Assembly (NCBI RefSeq): GCF_026988555.1
Contig: NZ_JALSLB010000051.1
Coordinates: 1-43,431 of the forward strand
Direction: 5' to 3'
From: Thermococcus sp.
GTDB taxonomy: Archaea; Methanobacteriota_B; Thermococci; Thermococcales; Thermococcaceae
DNA length: 43,431 bases
Shown: in pieces, positions 14,346-24,332 of the stretch
Layout of the letters: every line of letters begins with the position of its first letter
How positions within the stretch are numbered: the stretch's first letter is position 1
Notes under the pieces: model-generated
Told to the model about the DNA's origin: nothing
The model's input: only the letters and a program-made list of their open reading frames with translations
Database searches by the model: none
Program-made: the position numbers and the translations under genes

Positions 14346-14399
14346 TCCAGGCACCCCTCAAATTTTTAAGCCTCTTTCTTAACTCTATCTGGTGGTGAA
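14346..14399. promoter_or_regulatory. short divergent promoter between glycan genes
   Basis: About 50 bases separate the two opposite starts. AATTTTTAAGCC serves as TATA for the plus gene and, read backwards, GGCTTAAAAATT for the minus gene, so both use nearly the same AT-rich core and probably compete. Confidence 0.4.
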
Positions 14400-15446
14400 G
14401 TGAAGGGGTTAAAAATCTTTAGCCTGGCGTTCTTCTCTTACCTGTTCTTATCGGTTTACTCCAACTACTTTGACGGTGGTCTACGGGATGTTATCTATTC
14501 CCGTGGTTTTTATCCCTCAATGGTGGTTCTGGGGGTTGTCTATGCCCTTATCTTCTTCGGGTTCTTTGCCGTTGGGTACCGGGTGGGGTTGAGTCCTCCG
14601 GGATGGTTTTATGCGGCTCTGCTGTTTGTGGTCTCCTTCTCGGAGTATCCCTTCGGGCCCATCGTTGTTGTTATGGTCATTGTCGCCGTGTATTGCCTTA
14701 AGGAGCACTTCACCCGTGTTCTTGCCATTTATTCTATCTTAACTGGACTCCTAGTTCCTCTGATATTCTATACTGTTTTTGGTGTTCCCTTCTTTCACAG
14801 GGGCCTTCGCTACGAGCTTGTTGGACCATTGGTGGCATCGGCGTTTCTTGGGGCGGCAGGGTTAGTGTACACGGGGGCGTCCCTCAAGCTTAAGACGGTC
14901 GTCCTTGCTCTCCTCTCCATCATATTCATTCTTGGAACCTTCAGGTCTTTGTTGTTGCTGATATACCTCGCTTACTTTCTGGATCTCTACCTGAGGGGAG
15001 CGTTTAGAGGGGACCTCCGGGCGCCGTTGGCCGGTGGAATCTTCTTGGGGGTCCTCATACTCTGGATGAGCGGAGGTGTGGATGCCCTGCTGGTCCGTGT
15101 GGGTTTTACATTCCTCGTGTTTCATAACATCGTCCGCCTTTCCCTTCCATGGGGTATCTACCACGGGCACCTGCTCCTCAGCGGAGATCCCCGGGGAACG
15201 GTGGGGGCACTGTTCGGAACGAGTGTCCATTACACCTACTTCTTCTTTGGGCAAGCGGTGGCTGATTTTGGGGTTGTGGGTGTATTGGAGGCCTTTTTAC
15301 TTGGTCTTTTCCTTAGAGATAGTGAGGATGACCCCAAAACGTTTGCGTTCGTTCTCGCCATGTTCATCTACGCCATGGACCCTGGTATAGATAACCTCAT
15401 ACTCTCCTTCGTATTGGGAGCCCTGTTGATTAAGAAACTGTCCTAG
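14400..15446 (+). CDS. polytopic membrane protein, possibly glycan polymerase-like
   Basis: A 348-residue protein, nearly all hydrophobic, with about ten predicted helices. The start is GTG 14400 with GGTGGTG just upstream. One longer extracytoplasmic-type loop around SLPWGIYHGHLLLSGDPRGT and GTSVHYTYFFFG carries His, Arg and Tyr residues, a layout seen in Wzy/O-antigen-ligase type proteins, but without a decisive motif. It is divergent from the STT3-like gene, suggesting a part in surface polysaccharide assembly (inference). The family is not recognised. Confidence 0.7.
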   Translation: MKGLKIFSLAFFSYLFLSVYSNYFDGGLRDVIYSRGFYPSMVVLGVVYALIFFGFFAVGYRVGLSPPGWFYAALLFVVSFSEYPFGPIVVVMVIVAVYCLKEHFTRVLAIYSILTGLLVPLIFYTVFGVPFFHRGLRYELVGPLVASAFLGAAGLVYTGASLKLKTVVLALLSIIFILGTFRSLLLLIYLAYFLDLYLRGAFRGDLRAPLAGGIFLGVLILWMSGGVDALLVRVGFTFLVFHNIVRLSLPWGIYHGHLLLSGDPRGTVGALFGTSVHYTYFFFGQAVADFGVVGVLEAFLLGLFLRDSEDDPKTFAFVLAMFIYAMDPGIDNLILSFVLGALLIKKLS

Positions 15447-15489
15447 TGGTACAAACCGGGACTTGGTGCCCCTAGTTTGTCATGAAAGG

Positions 15490-15506
15490 TATCACCTGGC
15501 GTGAAG
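15490..15506 (+). promoter_or_regulatory. Tgr (TrmB-like) motif upstream of the protease promoter
   Basis: TATCAC-CTGGC-GTGAAG matches 10 of 12 defined positions of the Thermococcus glycolytic/gluconeogenic motif TATCAC-N5-GTGATA. It lies about 30 bases upstream of the TATA (15536-15543). In T. kodakarensis, motifs upstream of TATA activate gluconeogenic genes and those downstream repress glycolytic genes. Confidence 0.5.
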
Positions 15507-15593
15507 AACCCTTTGTATCTCAGTGGAGACGAAATCTTTATATCCATGGGGATGTGAGAGTATAGGTGACCATTACGCTTAGGAGGTGTTTGA

Positions 15594-18500
15594 ATGAGTA
15601 GGAAGGCATTGAGCCTTTTGGTCGCGGTAGTAATGTTGCTTTCAGTAGTTCCAGCAGCCCTGCCTTACACTGCGGCTTCGCCGACTAATACTTCCGCGGT
15701 GGCTTCGGCTCCGACTTCAATAAACAATCATGAGGCACCAACCCTTCAGGAATTGAATCCCAACGTGGCAAAGTACATTGACATGCTTCATGGCACACTT
15801 CTCTCCTCCGGGAGGAAGGACGTTCGGCTTATCATAGCCCCTCAGACCGGATATGGTGATCAGGTTCTTAAGGCACTGAAGGCGCTGGGGGCCAAGATTG
15901 ACCCGATAAGCAAACCCAAGTACGATTTCATCGTTGCTACTTTACCCACCGACAAGCTCCCGGCTCTGAAGTCCATGAGGGGACTTGCTTATGTCTGGGA
16001 GGACAAAACAGTCAAACTTCCAAAGCCGGTTAAACCGGAGAGGAACCTCAAGGCACCGATAAGCAAGATAACTACAAGCGGAGCCGGAGGATACGACCCG
16101 TTTGCCTGGGACATGTACGCCATTGATGCTCCTCAGGCTAGGGAGGAGTACAACATCTCAGGATCACACGCCCTGATTGCGATTGTTGATACCGGCGCCG
16201 ACGTTGCCCAGCCGTACCTCCAGCAGACCCCGGACGGGAGGAGGAAGATCATCTACTGGATGGACGAGACCGGTGAAGGTAACGCGGACGTCAGCTACAC
16301 CTTCAACTCAACCCAGGTTGTTGGGGGAACGGTGAGCCTCTCCCTAACGAACGTCACGCTTGACTGGGGACCGTACGCCACGTTGGTTATGAGGCCGTCG
16401 GAGTACACGACCATACCACAGCTCAACATCACCCTTGACTTCGGTGGTGTTAACGTCACCAACGGCACATACCACTTCGGATTCCTCCCCGAGAGGTACT
16501 TCGATATAAACTTTGACCACAACTACGACGAGATCTATTTCGTCCTCGTTACCCCAGACAGCGAGGTCTACTTCTATCCGGTTCCTCTCCAGCTCAACAC
16601 TACCGACGCAAATACCCTCCACGCCATCGTTAACGGCACCTTGAACACCACCATCCTCAAGGCTATGATGACGATTCCAAGCGGTGTCAACTACACCTAC
16701 GACGTCAACTTGAGCAACGCCTATCAGATAACCCCGTTCGATTCGACCGGCGACTACATCCTCCTTGGACCGGGTTCGGTTAGTAATACAACCTACGTGC
16801 AGTTCTCGGAAGGACAGGCCTCGGTCATCCAAGTGGCCAACGGCACCGTTTACAACAGCATTGTGCTCTCCAAGGTCTCGACTGATACCGTGGTCTTTGG
16901 ATGGGACGGCGGTCAGCACGGCACACACGTTTCTGGAACCGCCGCAGGTTACGGTCTTCCTGGAAGCTACTTCCAGGGCCTTGAGGGAGTCGCCCCCGGT
17001 GCCCAGCTACTTGAGTTTAAGTCGCTCTCAAGCATCGGGTACGGTGCCACTTCATGGATCATTAACGGGATGATCGACGCCGCCCTTAGCGGTGCGGACG
17101 TTATAAGCATGAGTCTTGGCGGCCTCTGGAACGGATACAACGACGGTATAGAGGATCCGGAAAACTTCTACGCCAACCTTCTGACCGAGATGTTTGGAGT
17201 TGTCTTCTCCATAGCCGCGGGCAACGACGGACCAAGCACAACCACTGTGGGTGCCCCGGGGGACGCTGACCTCGTGATAACAGTCGGTGCCTTCAGAGAC
17301 GGAGCCAGCTGGAGCTTCTTCCACGGTCTCAACGACGTCTACAGCGGCCCGGCGAGCTTCTCCAGCAGGGGACCGCGCCTCGATGGTATGGTCAAACCCG
17401 ATGTCATGGCCCCAGGTGAGTTCGTGTTCTCGAGCCTCCCGATATGGTCCGTCGGCTACTATGGAACATGGGCATCGGACTTCTGGGACGGCACCAGTAT
17501 GGCCACCCCACACGTTACCGGTGCCGTTGCACTGCTCGTGGACTACGCCAGGATCCACAACCTGACCTACGACCCGTTCATGATAAAGAGGGCCCTTGAG
17601 CTCTCGGCTGAACCAGTCAGCGGGGCAAGTCCCATAGACCAGGGATATGGACTTATAAAGATCGACAGGGCCATACAGGAGCTCATCAAGCTCAGCAAGG
17701 AGAAGAGCACCTACATCTACGCGGGCACCACATTTGGCCCGTATCAGAACCCGCTTGGAGAGAAGCAGCTCCCGCTGTTTGCGAACATACTCTTCAACGG
17801 CTGGTTCCAGCTTAACCACCACTTCCCGTACCTCTATAGGGGCATCTACCTCAGAAACGAGAGGCCGGGGACGGTTCCAATATACATCTATGGAATGGTC
17901 TACAACCGGGCCGGTGCCCTGGTTCCTGTGAACGGGACCTACGACATATCCACCAGCGTCCCCTGGCTGAAGGTCAACACCAACGAGATCACAGCCCACC
18001 TCAACAAGGCCAACTTCAGTCTCGCCGGCTTCAGATACTCCGACTTCTACAACACCACCGGGCTCGTCTACGTCACCGTTGATTACTCCCAGCTTCAGAA
18101 GCCCGGAACCTACGTCGGCTACGTATATATAGACGATCCGAGCACGGACTACATCGACGGTGCCGTTCCAGTCGTTGTGACCGTCCCGATAAACAAGAAC
18201 GGGGCTGCAACCGGACACCTGAGCGACGTTGAGATGTCCGGTCAGGCCAAGCACTACTACGTTGACGTTCCAACCGGAACCAGTGAGCTCAAAGTTACCG
18301 TCAGCGTTCCGGTTGATAAGAACGGTGTGCCAATGGGCAGGGTCAGGCCGGTGATAACCACCCCACGCGGTATCGTGATGGCCTCCATCGTTCCTAACTA
18401 CTACTTCGTTGGGGCTGGAAGCCCGTACATGACCTACACCTGGACGTTCTACGACCCACAGCCTGGAACCTGGGAGGTAACCGCGTACTCCAGCGTCAGC

Positions 18501-20102
18501 AGCTACGCCAGAACCGGATACGAGCTCTCACACTACAACATTGACGTTCAGCTCCTTGGTGTCACCGCAACACCGAGCAGGGTATACCAAGACTTCAGTG
18601 AACCTGGCAACTACACGCTCGGTGTGACCTACAGGAACACGATGGGAGACGTCGATGTGTCCTCTTTCGGATACGGTCTCGGCAACCTTGAGAACGCGAA
18701 CGCTTACCAGCTCCAGATCAACCAGGATCAGTGGCAGATCGTGGACATCATAAACGCCACACCGGCACAGAAGCTCTACTACTTCAAAATCGGTATAACC
18801 GCACCTGAGAACAAGAGCGCTGACCTCGATCTCTACGTATTCTACTACACCTCATGGGATGCGCTCATGGCGGACCTGAACAGCGGAATTCTAGGGCAGA
18901 ATGCCACCAAGATCTACACCGATCAGATAGGTCCGACCGCCTACGAGAGCCTTGACCTTTTCATGCCCGCTCCAGGATACTATATGGCCGTTGTTAATGG
19001 CTATAGCGTCCCGATAGCCAACATGAGCTACATATACTACAGGCAGGTTCTCAAGGACAACGGGCAGGTGATCACCGATGAGACCCCATTCACCCTGACC
19101 AACGGTGCCTCTGCCCAGGTTGGTTACACTGTAGAACTCACCGCACCGGGAACATACCTGGGTGTCGTGGGTCTCAAGGACGTTGAGAGCGGCATGGCAC
19201 TTACCTACGCCCCAATGATACTGCAGGTGGGCAAACCTCAGATGTACGTTGCCCTAATGGGCACGCCGACCCTCGGAAAGCCATCGCTGATGACCCTCAA
19301 ACTGCTTGACAAGGCCACCATGATGCCAATCGAGGGTGAGGCAACCGTCTACATCAACGGTCAGCAGTACATAGCGGAGAACGGCGAGGTGCAGTTCTAC
19401 ATCACTCCGCTCCAGAGGACTTACACATTCAACATCGATGTCGTGACGCCGAACTACCAGGACTACACCGGAACGTTCACCCTGAACGTTCAGGAACCAG
19501 CACAGAGCAGGGTTCTCTCCCCGCTTCAGACGGCCCCGTATGTTGCAGAGGGCGCCGGTTCGGTCACCACCTACGGCGCAACCGACACCATGCTGAACTT
19601 TACAGTTGATGGTCCAAGTGGCGAGACCGGCTACGTCTTCGTAACCCTGCCGACGGACACTCAGATGATAACCGTTCAGCCCAACAGCCACATACTCAAC
19701 TACTACACTTTGGAATACAAGAACGCAATATACCTGATCATAGAGGTCAAGTACGCCTCGCCCGTCACCATTAACGTCGAGTATAAGACTTCCCGCTGGA
19801 TAGTCAGCACCTGGAACTTCGTCTGGTATATGCTGTACTGGAGGTACGACCAGAAGTTCAACGACCTGTATCAGAAGGCCGTTAAACTCGGCGTCGATAA
19901 CGAAACCCTCCAGGAGGCCCTGAAGTACAAGCAGACTGCGGACAACTACTTTGAGCAGGCCAAGAAATACATGGTGAACCCATCGAGGCAGCAGCTTAGC
20001 ATCATGGCGTTGCCCTATGTCAGGAGGGCCTATCTCAACATACTTAAGGCATACAACCTCCTTGAGACTGCTGTTGAGGCGGCCCAGCAGACCGAGGGCT
20101 GA
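15594..20102 (+). CDS. pyrolysin-like extracellular subtilisin-family protease
   Basis: This 1502-residue S8-family serine protease has a signal peptide (MSRKALSLLVAVVMLLSVVP...) followed by a propeptide of about 100-150 residues. Catalytic Asp199 is in IAIVDTGAD, His442 in QHGTHVSG, oxyanion Asn544 in AAGNDGPS and Ser635 in GTSMATPH. About 240 residues separate Asp and His, an insertion typical of pyrolysin and its relatives. The 850 residues after the catalytic domain are beta-rich and Asn-X-Thr/Ser-rich, ending in a helical segment (LYQKAVKLGVDNETLQEALK). AGGAGGTG precedes ATG 15594. The enzyme would digest external proteins to feed peptide fermentation. The gene stands alone behind its own promoter. 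Confidence 0.93.
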   Translation: MSRKALSLLVAVVMLLSVVPAALPYTAASPTNTSAVASAPTSINNHEAPTLQELNPNVAKYIDMLHGTLLSSGRKDVRLIIAPQTGYGDQVLKALKALGAKIDPISKPKYDFIVATLPTDKLPALKSMRGLAYVWEDKTVKLPKPVKPERNLKAPISKITTSGAGGYDPFAWDMYAIDAPQAREEYNISGSHALIAIVDTGADVAQPYLQQTPDGRRKIIYWMDETGEGNADVSYTFNSTQVVGGTVSLSLTNVTLDWGPYATLVMRPSEYTTIPQLNITLDFGGVNVTNGTYHFGFLPERYFDINFDHNYDEIYFVLVTPDSEVYFYPVPLQLNTTDANTLHAIVNGTLNTTILKAMMTIPSGVNYTYDVNLSNAYQITPFDSTGDYILLGPGSVSNTTYVQFSEGQASVIQVANGTVYNSIVLSKVSTDTVVFGWDGGQHGTHVSGTAAGYGLPGSYFQGLEGVAPGAQLLEFKSLSSIGYGATSWIINGMIDAALSGADVISMSLGGLWNGYNDGIEDPENFYANLLTEMFGVVFSIAAGNDGPSTTTVGAPGDADLVITVGAFRDGASWSFFHGLNDVYSGPASFSSRGPRLDGMVKPDVMAPGEFVFSSLPIWSVGYYGTWASDFWDGTSMATPHVTGAVALLVDYARIHNLTYDPFMIKRALELSAEPVSGASPIDQGYGLIKIDRAIQELIKLSKEKSTYIYAGTTFGPYQNPLGEKQLPLFANILFNGWFQLNHHFPYLYRGIYLRNERPGTVPIYIYGMVYNRAGALVPVNGTYDISTSVPWLKVNTNEITAHLNKANFSLAGFRYSDFYNTTGLVYVTVDYSQLQKPGTYVGYVYIDDPSTDYIDGAVPVVVTVPINKNGAATGHLSDVEMSGQAKHYYVDVPTGTSELKVTVSVPVDKNGVPMGRVRPVITTPRGIVMASIVPNYYFVGAGSPYMTYTWTFYDPQPGTWEVTAYSSVSSYARTGYELSHYNIDVQLLGVTATPSRVYQDFSEPGNYTLGVTYRNTMGDVDVSSFGYGLGNLENANAYQLQINQDQWQIVDIINATPAQKLYYFKIGITAPENKSADLDLYVFYYTSWDALMADLNSGILGQNATKIYTDQIGPTAYESLDLFMPAPGYYMAVVNGYSVPIANMSYIYYRQVLKDNGQVITDETPFTLTNGASAQVGYTVELTAPGTYLGVVGLKDVESGMALTYAPMILQVGKPQMYVALMGTPTLGKPSLMTLKLLDKATMMPIEGEATVYINGQQYIAENGEVQFYITPLQRTYTFNIDVVTPNYQDYTGTFTLNVQEPAQSRVLSPLQTAPYVAEGAGSVTTYGATDTMLNFTVDGPSGETGYVFVTLPTDTQMITVQPNSHILNYYTLEYKNAIYLIIEVKYASPVTINVEYKTSRWIVSTWNFVWYMLYWRYDQKFNDLYQKAVKLGVDNETLQEALKYKQTADNYFEQAKKYMVNPSRQQLSIMALPYVRRAYLNILKAYNLLETAVEAAQQTEG

Positions 20103-20107
20103 TGCCC

Positions 20108-20120
20108 TCTACCCTTTTTC
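20108..20120 (+). terminator. T-run terminator after the protease gene
   Basis: CTACCCTTTTTCTC lies immediately after the stop codon, a pyrimidine-rich T tract of the archaeal terminator type. Confidence 0.4.
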
Positions 20121-20173
20121 TCATTTACCTAACCCTTTTAAACCGCCCATCGTTTCCACCTCTGGTGGCGTTC

Positions 20174-20473
20174 ATGATATACATCAAGGTTTACCGGGTT
20201 CAGGGTGAGGTTCTCCTTGCGGCATGTGACGAGGGACTCCTTGGAAAGACTCTTAGGGACGGAGAGCTCAAGCTGGAGGTTAAAGAAAGATTTTACGGCG
20301 GGAAACTAGTTGAGGTGGACGCTCTGGAGACGCTTCTGGGGGAAGCAACGATAGCCAACCTCGTCGGGGAGCAATGTGTGAAGAAGGCCATCGAACTCGG
20401 CTACGTGGACTCTGAGAGGGTGCTGTTGATTGAGGGGATCCCCCACGCCCAGATGGCGAAGATGTTTCTCTGA
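20174..20473 (+). CDS. DUF424 family archaeal protein
   Basis: This 99-residue protein begins MIYIKVYRVQGEVLLAACDE and contains GKTLRDGELKLEV and EATIANLVGEQCVKKAIELG, features of the archaeal DUF424 family. ATG 20174 is used because GGTGG precedes it; the frame upstream translates the promoter region. DUF424 genes are commonly found beside NMD3 and translation genes, as here: NMD3 starts nine bases downstream. The link to ribosome biogenesis or translation is by context; the biochemical role is unknown to me. Confidence 0.85.
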   Translation: MIYIKVYRVQGEVLLAACDEGLLGKTLRDGELKLEVKERFYGGKLVEVDALETLLGEATIANLVGEQCVKKAIELGYVDSERVLLIEGIPHAQMAKMFL

Positions 20474-20482
20474 GGTGGGATC

Positions 20483-21655
20483 ATGACTGAGAGGTTCTGT
20501 TACAGATGCGGGATAAGTGAGGAGGAAGGAGGGCCGTTGATAGAGGGACTCTGTCAGGTATGTTTCAGAAAGGAAAACCCCCTGCTGCTTCTTGAAGAGG
20601 AGGTAAACACTGAACTGTGTCAGAACTGTGGGAGTTACCGAAAGCACGGGACATGGGTCGATCCGGAGACCTATGAATTGGAGGCGCTCATATTCGAGGT
20701 GGCCGGCAACGCACTCATCGAGGCGATTGAGAGGTTGCTGAGGGAGAAGGTCAGGCACTACAAGATCCTGTCCATGGATGAGCTTGGGGTTATAACGGAG
20801 CTCCCCGTTGGCGAGGCCGTGGTGGCGTTTGAGCCTCTTGAGTGGCACATAGAGTACTTCCCGGCCATAGTGACTTATAAGGTTCGCCTCAAGGCCCGGA
20901 TACACGAGCTCCAGAGGGAGCTTCACGACGAGGAGAAGCACGTTACCGTCTACGTTCGTCAGACGATATGTCCCCGCTGCAGCAGGTTTCTTGGGGGCTA
21001 CTTTGAGGCCATTCTGCAGGTTCGTGCCGAGGGCAGGCCGCTGACGAAGGCGGAGAGAAAGGAAGTCGAGGATATTGTTGGCCAAAAGATCGACGAGATA
21101 ATGCGCAAGGACAGAATGGGCTTCATACAGGACACCATCGAGAAGGAGGAGGGATTGGACTTCTACATGGGGTCAAAGGGCTCCGCCAGGAAACTCGCCC
21201 AGGCCATACGGGATCGTTTTGGGGGGACCATAAACGAAGCCTACGAGCTGGTCGGAATTGACAGACAGACCAGTAAGGAGGTCTACCGCACGAGTGTAAG
21301 AGTCAGGATTCCAAAGTTCCAGAGGGGGGACGTCGTGAGTGACAGACATGGAAAAGTTTACCTCGTGGAGTACGTGGACGGGAGGGGCATTGAGCTGAGG
21401 GACCTTGAGACCCAGGAACGCGGGAGAATGGACTGGAAGACCGCAAGGCGGGATGGCCTCCGAGAGATAGAGTACGAGACTGAGGAGGCAATGGTGACGA
21501 GCATCGGAAGGGACGAGGTACAGTTCATGGACATGAGGACCTACGAGACGTTTGAGATGGGGAAGCCCAACGTCGAGATTGAAGAGGGTGAGGTGTACGT
21601 TTTAATCCGGACCGGTTCCAGAAGGTACGTGGAAGGGAAAAAGGATGTAGAATGA
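20483..21655 (+). CDS. archaeal NMD3 homolog, 60S/50S export-adaptor family
   Basis: This 390-residue protein has zinc-binding clusters CYRCG...CQVCF near the N-terminus, then CQNCG and CPRC. They are followed by the conserved RKVEDIVGQ-like helix and the [19 protein letters not shown] segment, then SH3-like/OB-like domains to the C-terminus. In eukaryotes NMD3 releases eIF6 and exports the 60S subunit; the archaeal form lacks the export tail and probably works in large-subunit maturation. It is co-transcribed with DUF424. Confidence 0.93.
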   Translation: MTERFCYRCGISEEEGGPLIEGLCQVCFRKENPLLLLEEEVNTELCQNCGSYRKHGTWVDPETYELEALIFEVAGNALIEAIERLLREKVRHYKILSMDELGVITELPVGEAVVAFEPLEWHIEYFPAIVTYKVRLKARIHELQRELHDEEKHVTVYVRQTICPRCSRFLGGYFEAILQVRAEGRPLTKAERKEVEDIVGQKIDEIMRKDRMGFIQDTIEKEEGLDFYMGSKGSARKLAQAIRDRFGGTINEAYELVGIDRQTSKEVYRTSVRVRIPKFQRGDVVSDRHGKVYLVEYVDGRGIELRDLETQERGRMDWKTARRDGLREIEYETEEAMVTSIGRDEVQFMDMRTYETFEMGKPNVEIEEGEVYVLIRTGSRRYVEGKKDVE

Positions 21656-21728
21656 CACTCTAATTGCTTTTTATGCTACATCCGCCAACCTTTTAACCCC
21701 CGTTTTGGAATCATCTTGGGTGATGGAT

Positions 21729-23057
21729 ATGGCGGGGAAAACTGTGGTTATCATAGGCGGTGGGGCCGCCGGCATGAGCGCGGCTTCGCGCGTTAAGAAA
21801 CTGAGACCGGAATGGGACGTCAAGGTCTTCGAGGCAACGGAATGGGTCAGCCACGCCCCCTGCGGTGTGCCTTATGTCGTCGAGGGAATCTCACCCCAGG
21901 AAAAGCTCATGCACTACCCACCGGAGGTCTTCATCAAGAAGCGCGGTATAGACCTCCACATGAAGGCTGAAGTCGTGGAGGTCGAGCAGGGAAGAGTACG
22001 CGTCATGGAAGGGGATGGGGAGCGTACCTACGAATGGGACTACCTCTTATTTGCAAACGGGGCCTCGCCTCAGGTTCCTGCCCTCGAAGGTATCGATCTC
22101 CCAGGCGTCTTCACAGCCGACCTGCCCCCGGACGCGGTTGCCATCCGAGGGTACCTGGAGAAGAACGATGTCAGGAACGTTGTCGTTATCGGAACCGGGT
22201 ACATAGCCCTTGAAATGGCCGAGGCCTTCGTGGCCCAGGGTAAGAACGTCACCCTCATCGGTAGAAGTGAGCGTGTTCTGAGGAAGACGTTTGACGCCGA
22301 GGTAACCGGGATAGTCGAGTCCAAGTTGAGGAACCACCTGAACCTCCGCCTTGAGGAGCTCACCATGCACCTGGAGGGCAGGGGGCGGGTTGAGAAGGTG
22401 GTAACGGACGCCGGGGAGTACCCTGCGGATATGGTGATAGTGGCAACGGGTATAAAGCCGAACACGGAACCAGCCAGAGAGCTGGGCGTGAGGATAGGCG
22501 AGACCGGAGCGATATGGACAAACGAACGGATGGAAACGAGCGTGGAGAATGTCTACGCCGCCGGTGACGTTGCGGAAACGAGACACCTGATAACCGGCAG
22601 ACGGGTATGGGTTCCATTGGCCCCTCCCGGCAACAAAATGGGCTATGTAGCTGGGTCGAACATCGCCGGAAGGATCATTCACTTCCGGGGGGTCCTGGGA
22701 ACGAGTGTAACAAAGTTTCTGGATCTTGAGATTGGGAAGACCGGGCTCACCGAGGTGGAGGCCATCAGGGAGGGATACGATGTAAGGACCGCTTTCATCA
22801 AGGCAAAGACGAGGCCACACTACTACCCTGGGGCGGGGGATATTCACCTCAAGGGCGTTGTGGACAACGAGACTAACAGACTACTTGGGGTTCAGGCGGT
22901 CGGCGCCGAGGTTCTCCCGCGGATAGACACGGCCGCCGCAATGATAGGCGCGAACTTCACCACGGAGGATGTCTTCTTCACGGATCTGGCCTACGCACCC
23001 CCCTTTGCCCCTGTGTGGGACCCCCTCATAGTCCTAGCCAGGGTGCTGAAGTTCTGA
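21729..23057 (+). CDS. CoA-disulfide reductase / NAD(P)H sulfur reductase
   Basis: This 442-residue FAD protein has GxGxxG dinucleotide folds at [14 protein letters not shown] (FAD) and [17 protein letters not shown] (NAD(P)H). The single active-site Cys45 lies in [13 protein letters not shown], and the third FAD motif is VYAAGDVAE. In Pyrococcus/Thermococcus such enzymes reduce CoA disulfide or polysulfide with NAD(P)H during sulfur respiration. ATG 21729 is favoured by GGTGATGG upstream; ATG 21723 is possible because the TATA (TTTTAACC) is close. It stands in its own transcription unit after NMD3. Confidence 0.9.
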   Translation: MAGKTVVIIGGGAAGMSAASRVKKLRPEWDVKVFEATEWVSHAPCGVPYVVEGISPQEKLMHYPPEVFIKKRGIDLHMKAEVVEVEQGRVRVMEGDGERTYEWDYLLFANGASPQVPALEGIDLPGVFTADLPPDAVAIRGYLEKNDVRNVVVIGTGYIALEMAEAFVAQGKNVTLIGRSERVLRKTFDAEVTGIVESKLRNHLNLRLEELTMHLEGRGRVEKVVTDAGEYPADMVIVATGIKPNTEPARELGVRIGETGAIWTNERMETSVENVYAAGDVAETRHLITGRRVWVPLAPPGNKMGYVAGSNIAGRIIHFRGVLGTSVTKFLDLEIGKTGLTEVEAIREGYDVRTAFIKAKTRPHYYPGAGDIHLKGVVDNETNRLLGVQAVGAEVLPRIDTAAAMIGANFTTEDVFFTDLAYAPPFAPVWDPLIVLARVLKF

Positions 23058-23121
23058 CTCTCCTCTTCCCTTTTGGACAAGCGCAAGCTTTAAACCGTCT
23101 TCCCACACTCCCCGGTTGGGG

Positions 23122-24276
23122 ATGAAAATGGGAAGAGAACGGAAGGTGATAGCTGGACTGATAATCAACCCAATCGCCGGAATGGGGGGCAGGGTGGCGC
23201 TGAAAGGTACTGATGGCGTTGTTGAGGAAGCGGTAAAGAGGGGAGCGAGGCCCATCGCGGAGGACCTGACAAGGCTATTCCTTCACGAGCTCAGCCACTA
23301 CGGAGAATCCCAGGGGATACGGTTCATGACGGGTCCGGATGGTTTGGGTGAGAGCGTACTGAAAGATTTTGACTTCCGTTACGATGTCATACGGCACAGG
23401 GAAGTTGGCTACCGTGAGGTCATGGGTGTTAAACTGCCGGATACGAGGGCCGAGGATACCGAGGAGCTGGCGAGAAGAATGAAGGGGGACGTGGATATCC
23501 TAGTCTTCGCGGGCGGTGATGGTACCGCGAGGGACGTTTTTAAAGCCGTTGGGGGAGAGCTTCCAATCCTGGGTATTCCGACTGGGGTGAAGATGTTCTC
23601 TGGAATCTTTGCCGCCTCACCCGAAAACGCCGCCAGGCTTCTCGTTGAGTTTCTCTTGGGAAATGCGCGGCTGGTCGAACGGGATGTCATGGACTTGGAT
23701 GAGAACGCGTTCAGACACGATGAGGTGCGGCCCAGACACTACGGGAAGGTTCTTACCCCCTACACTGAACTCCTCCTCCAGGGGGCAAAGGAACCCACAA
23801 AAACGGACGAGGCGGAGGATATTGAAGCGACAATAGAGGCACTCGCGGATGAACTTGAGGACGGCGTCTACTTTCTGGGGGCCGGCTCCACAATAAAACG
23901 GCTTAAGGACATGCTTGGAATAGACGGTACACTCCTGGGTGTTGATATCGTTGAGGTGCGGAATGGAAAAGCCCGGCTCCTCGTCAGGGACGCCGCTGAG
24001 GGCGATCTCCTTCGCTTCGTGAACAAACGGCCAAAGGTGATTGTCACGGTAATCGGTGGACTGAACTTCCTATTTGGCAGGGGCAACCAGCAGTTCTCCG
24101 CTGAGGTACTCAGGAACATCCCGAAGGAGAATATTATAGTGGTCGCGGCCCCCTCCAAGGTGAGGGACGGTTTCATCAGGGTTTACACAGGGGATAGTGA
24201 GGTGGATGAGAAACTCAGGGGTTACATAAAGGTCAGGGTCAGTCCTTGGATGGAGAGGATGGTTAAGGTCGTTTAA
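23122..24276 (+). CDS. ATP-NAD kinase family protein
   Basis: This is about 384 residues. The opening AGLIINPIAGMGGRVALKGT and the GGDGTARD motif with FAGGDGTARDVF are those of the diacylglycerol/NAD kinase superfamily; the next conserved piece is LGIPTGVKMFSGIFA. The family is the COG3199-type archaeal/bacterial one, whose substrate differs from classic NAD kinase and is not settled. Starts at TTG 23116, ATG 23122 and ATG 23128 are all possible. Confidence 0.8.
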   Translation: MKMGRERKVIAGLIINPIAGMGGRVALKGTDGVVEEAVKRGARPIAEDLTRLFLHELSHYGESQGIRFMTGPDGLGESVLKDFDFRYDVIRHREVGYREVMGVKLPDTRAEDTEELARRMKGDVDILVFAGGDGTARDVFKAVGGELPILGIPTGVKMFSGIFAASPENAARLLVEFLLGNARLVERDVMDLDENAFRHDEVRPRHYGKVLTPYTELLLQGAKEPTKTDEAEDIEATIEALADELEDGVYFLGAGSTIKRLKDMLGIDGTLLGVDIVEVRNGKARLLVRDAAEGDLLRFVNKRPKVIVTVIGGLNFLFGRGNQQFSAEVLRNIPKENIIVVAAPSKVRDGFIRVYTGDSEVDEKLRGYIKVRVSPWMERMVKVV

Positions 24277-24332
24277 GGGTTGAACCAGAAGCCGTTTATA
24301 CTTCCTTCTCGTAGTTTAAGCGGGTGAGCCTT

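Noticed and set aside
17052-18254. 400-codon frame antisense to the protease gene
   Set aside because: The protease frame is unmistakable and this frame shows no domain; it is a shadow.
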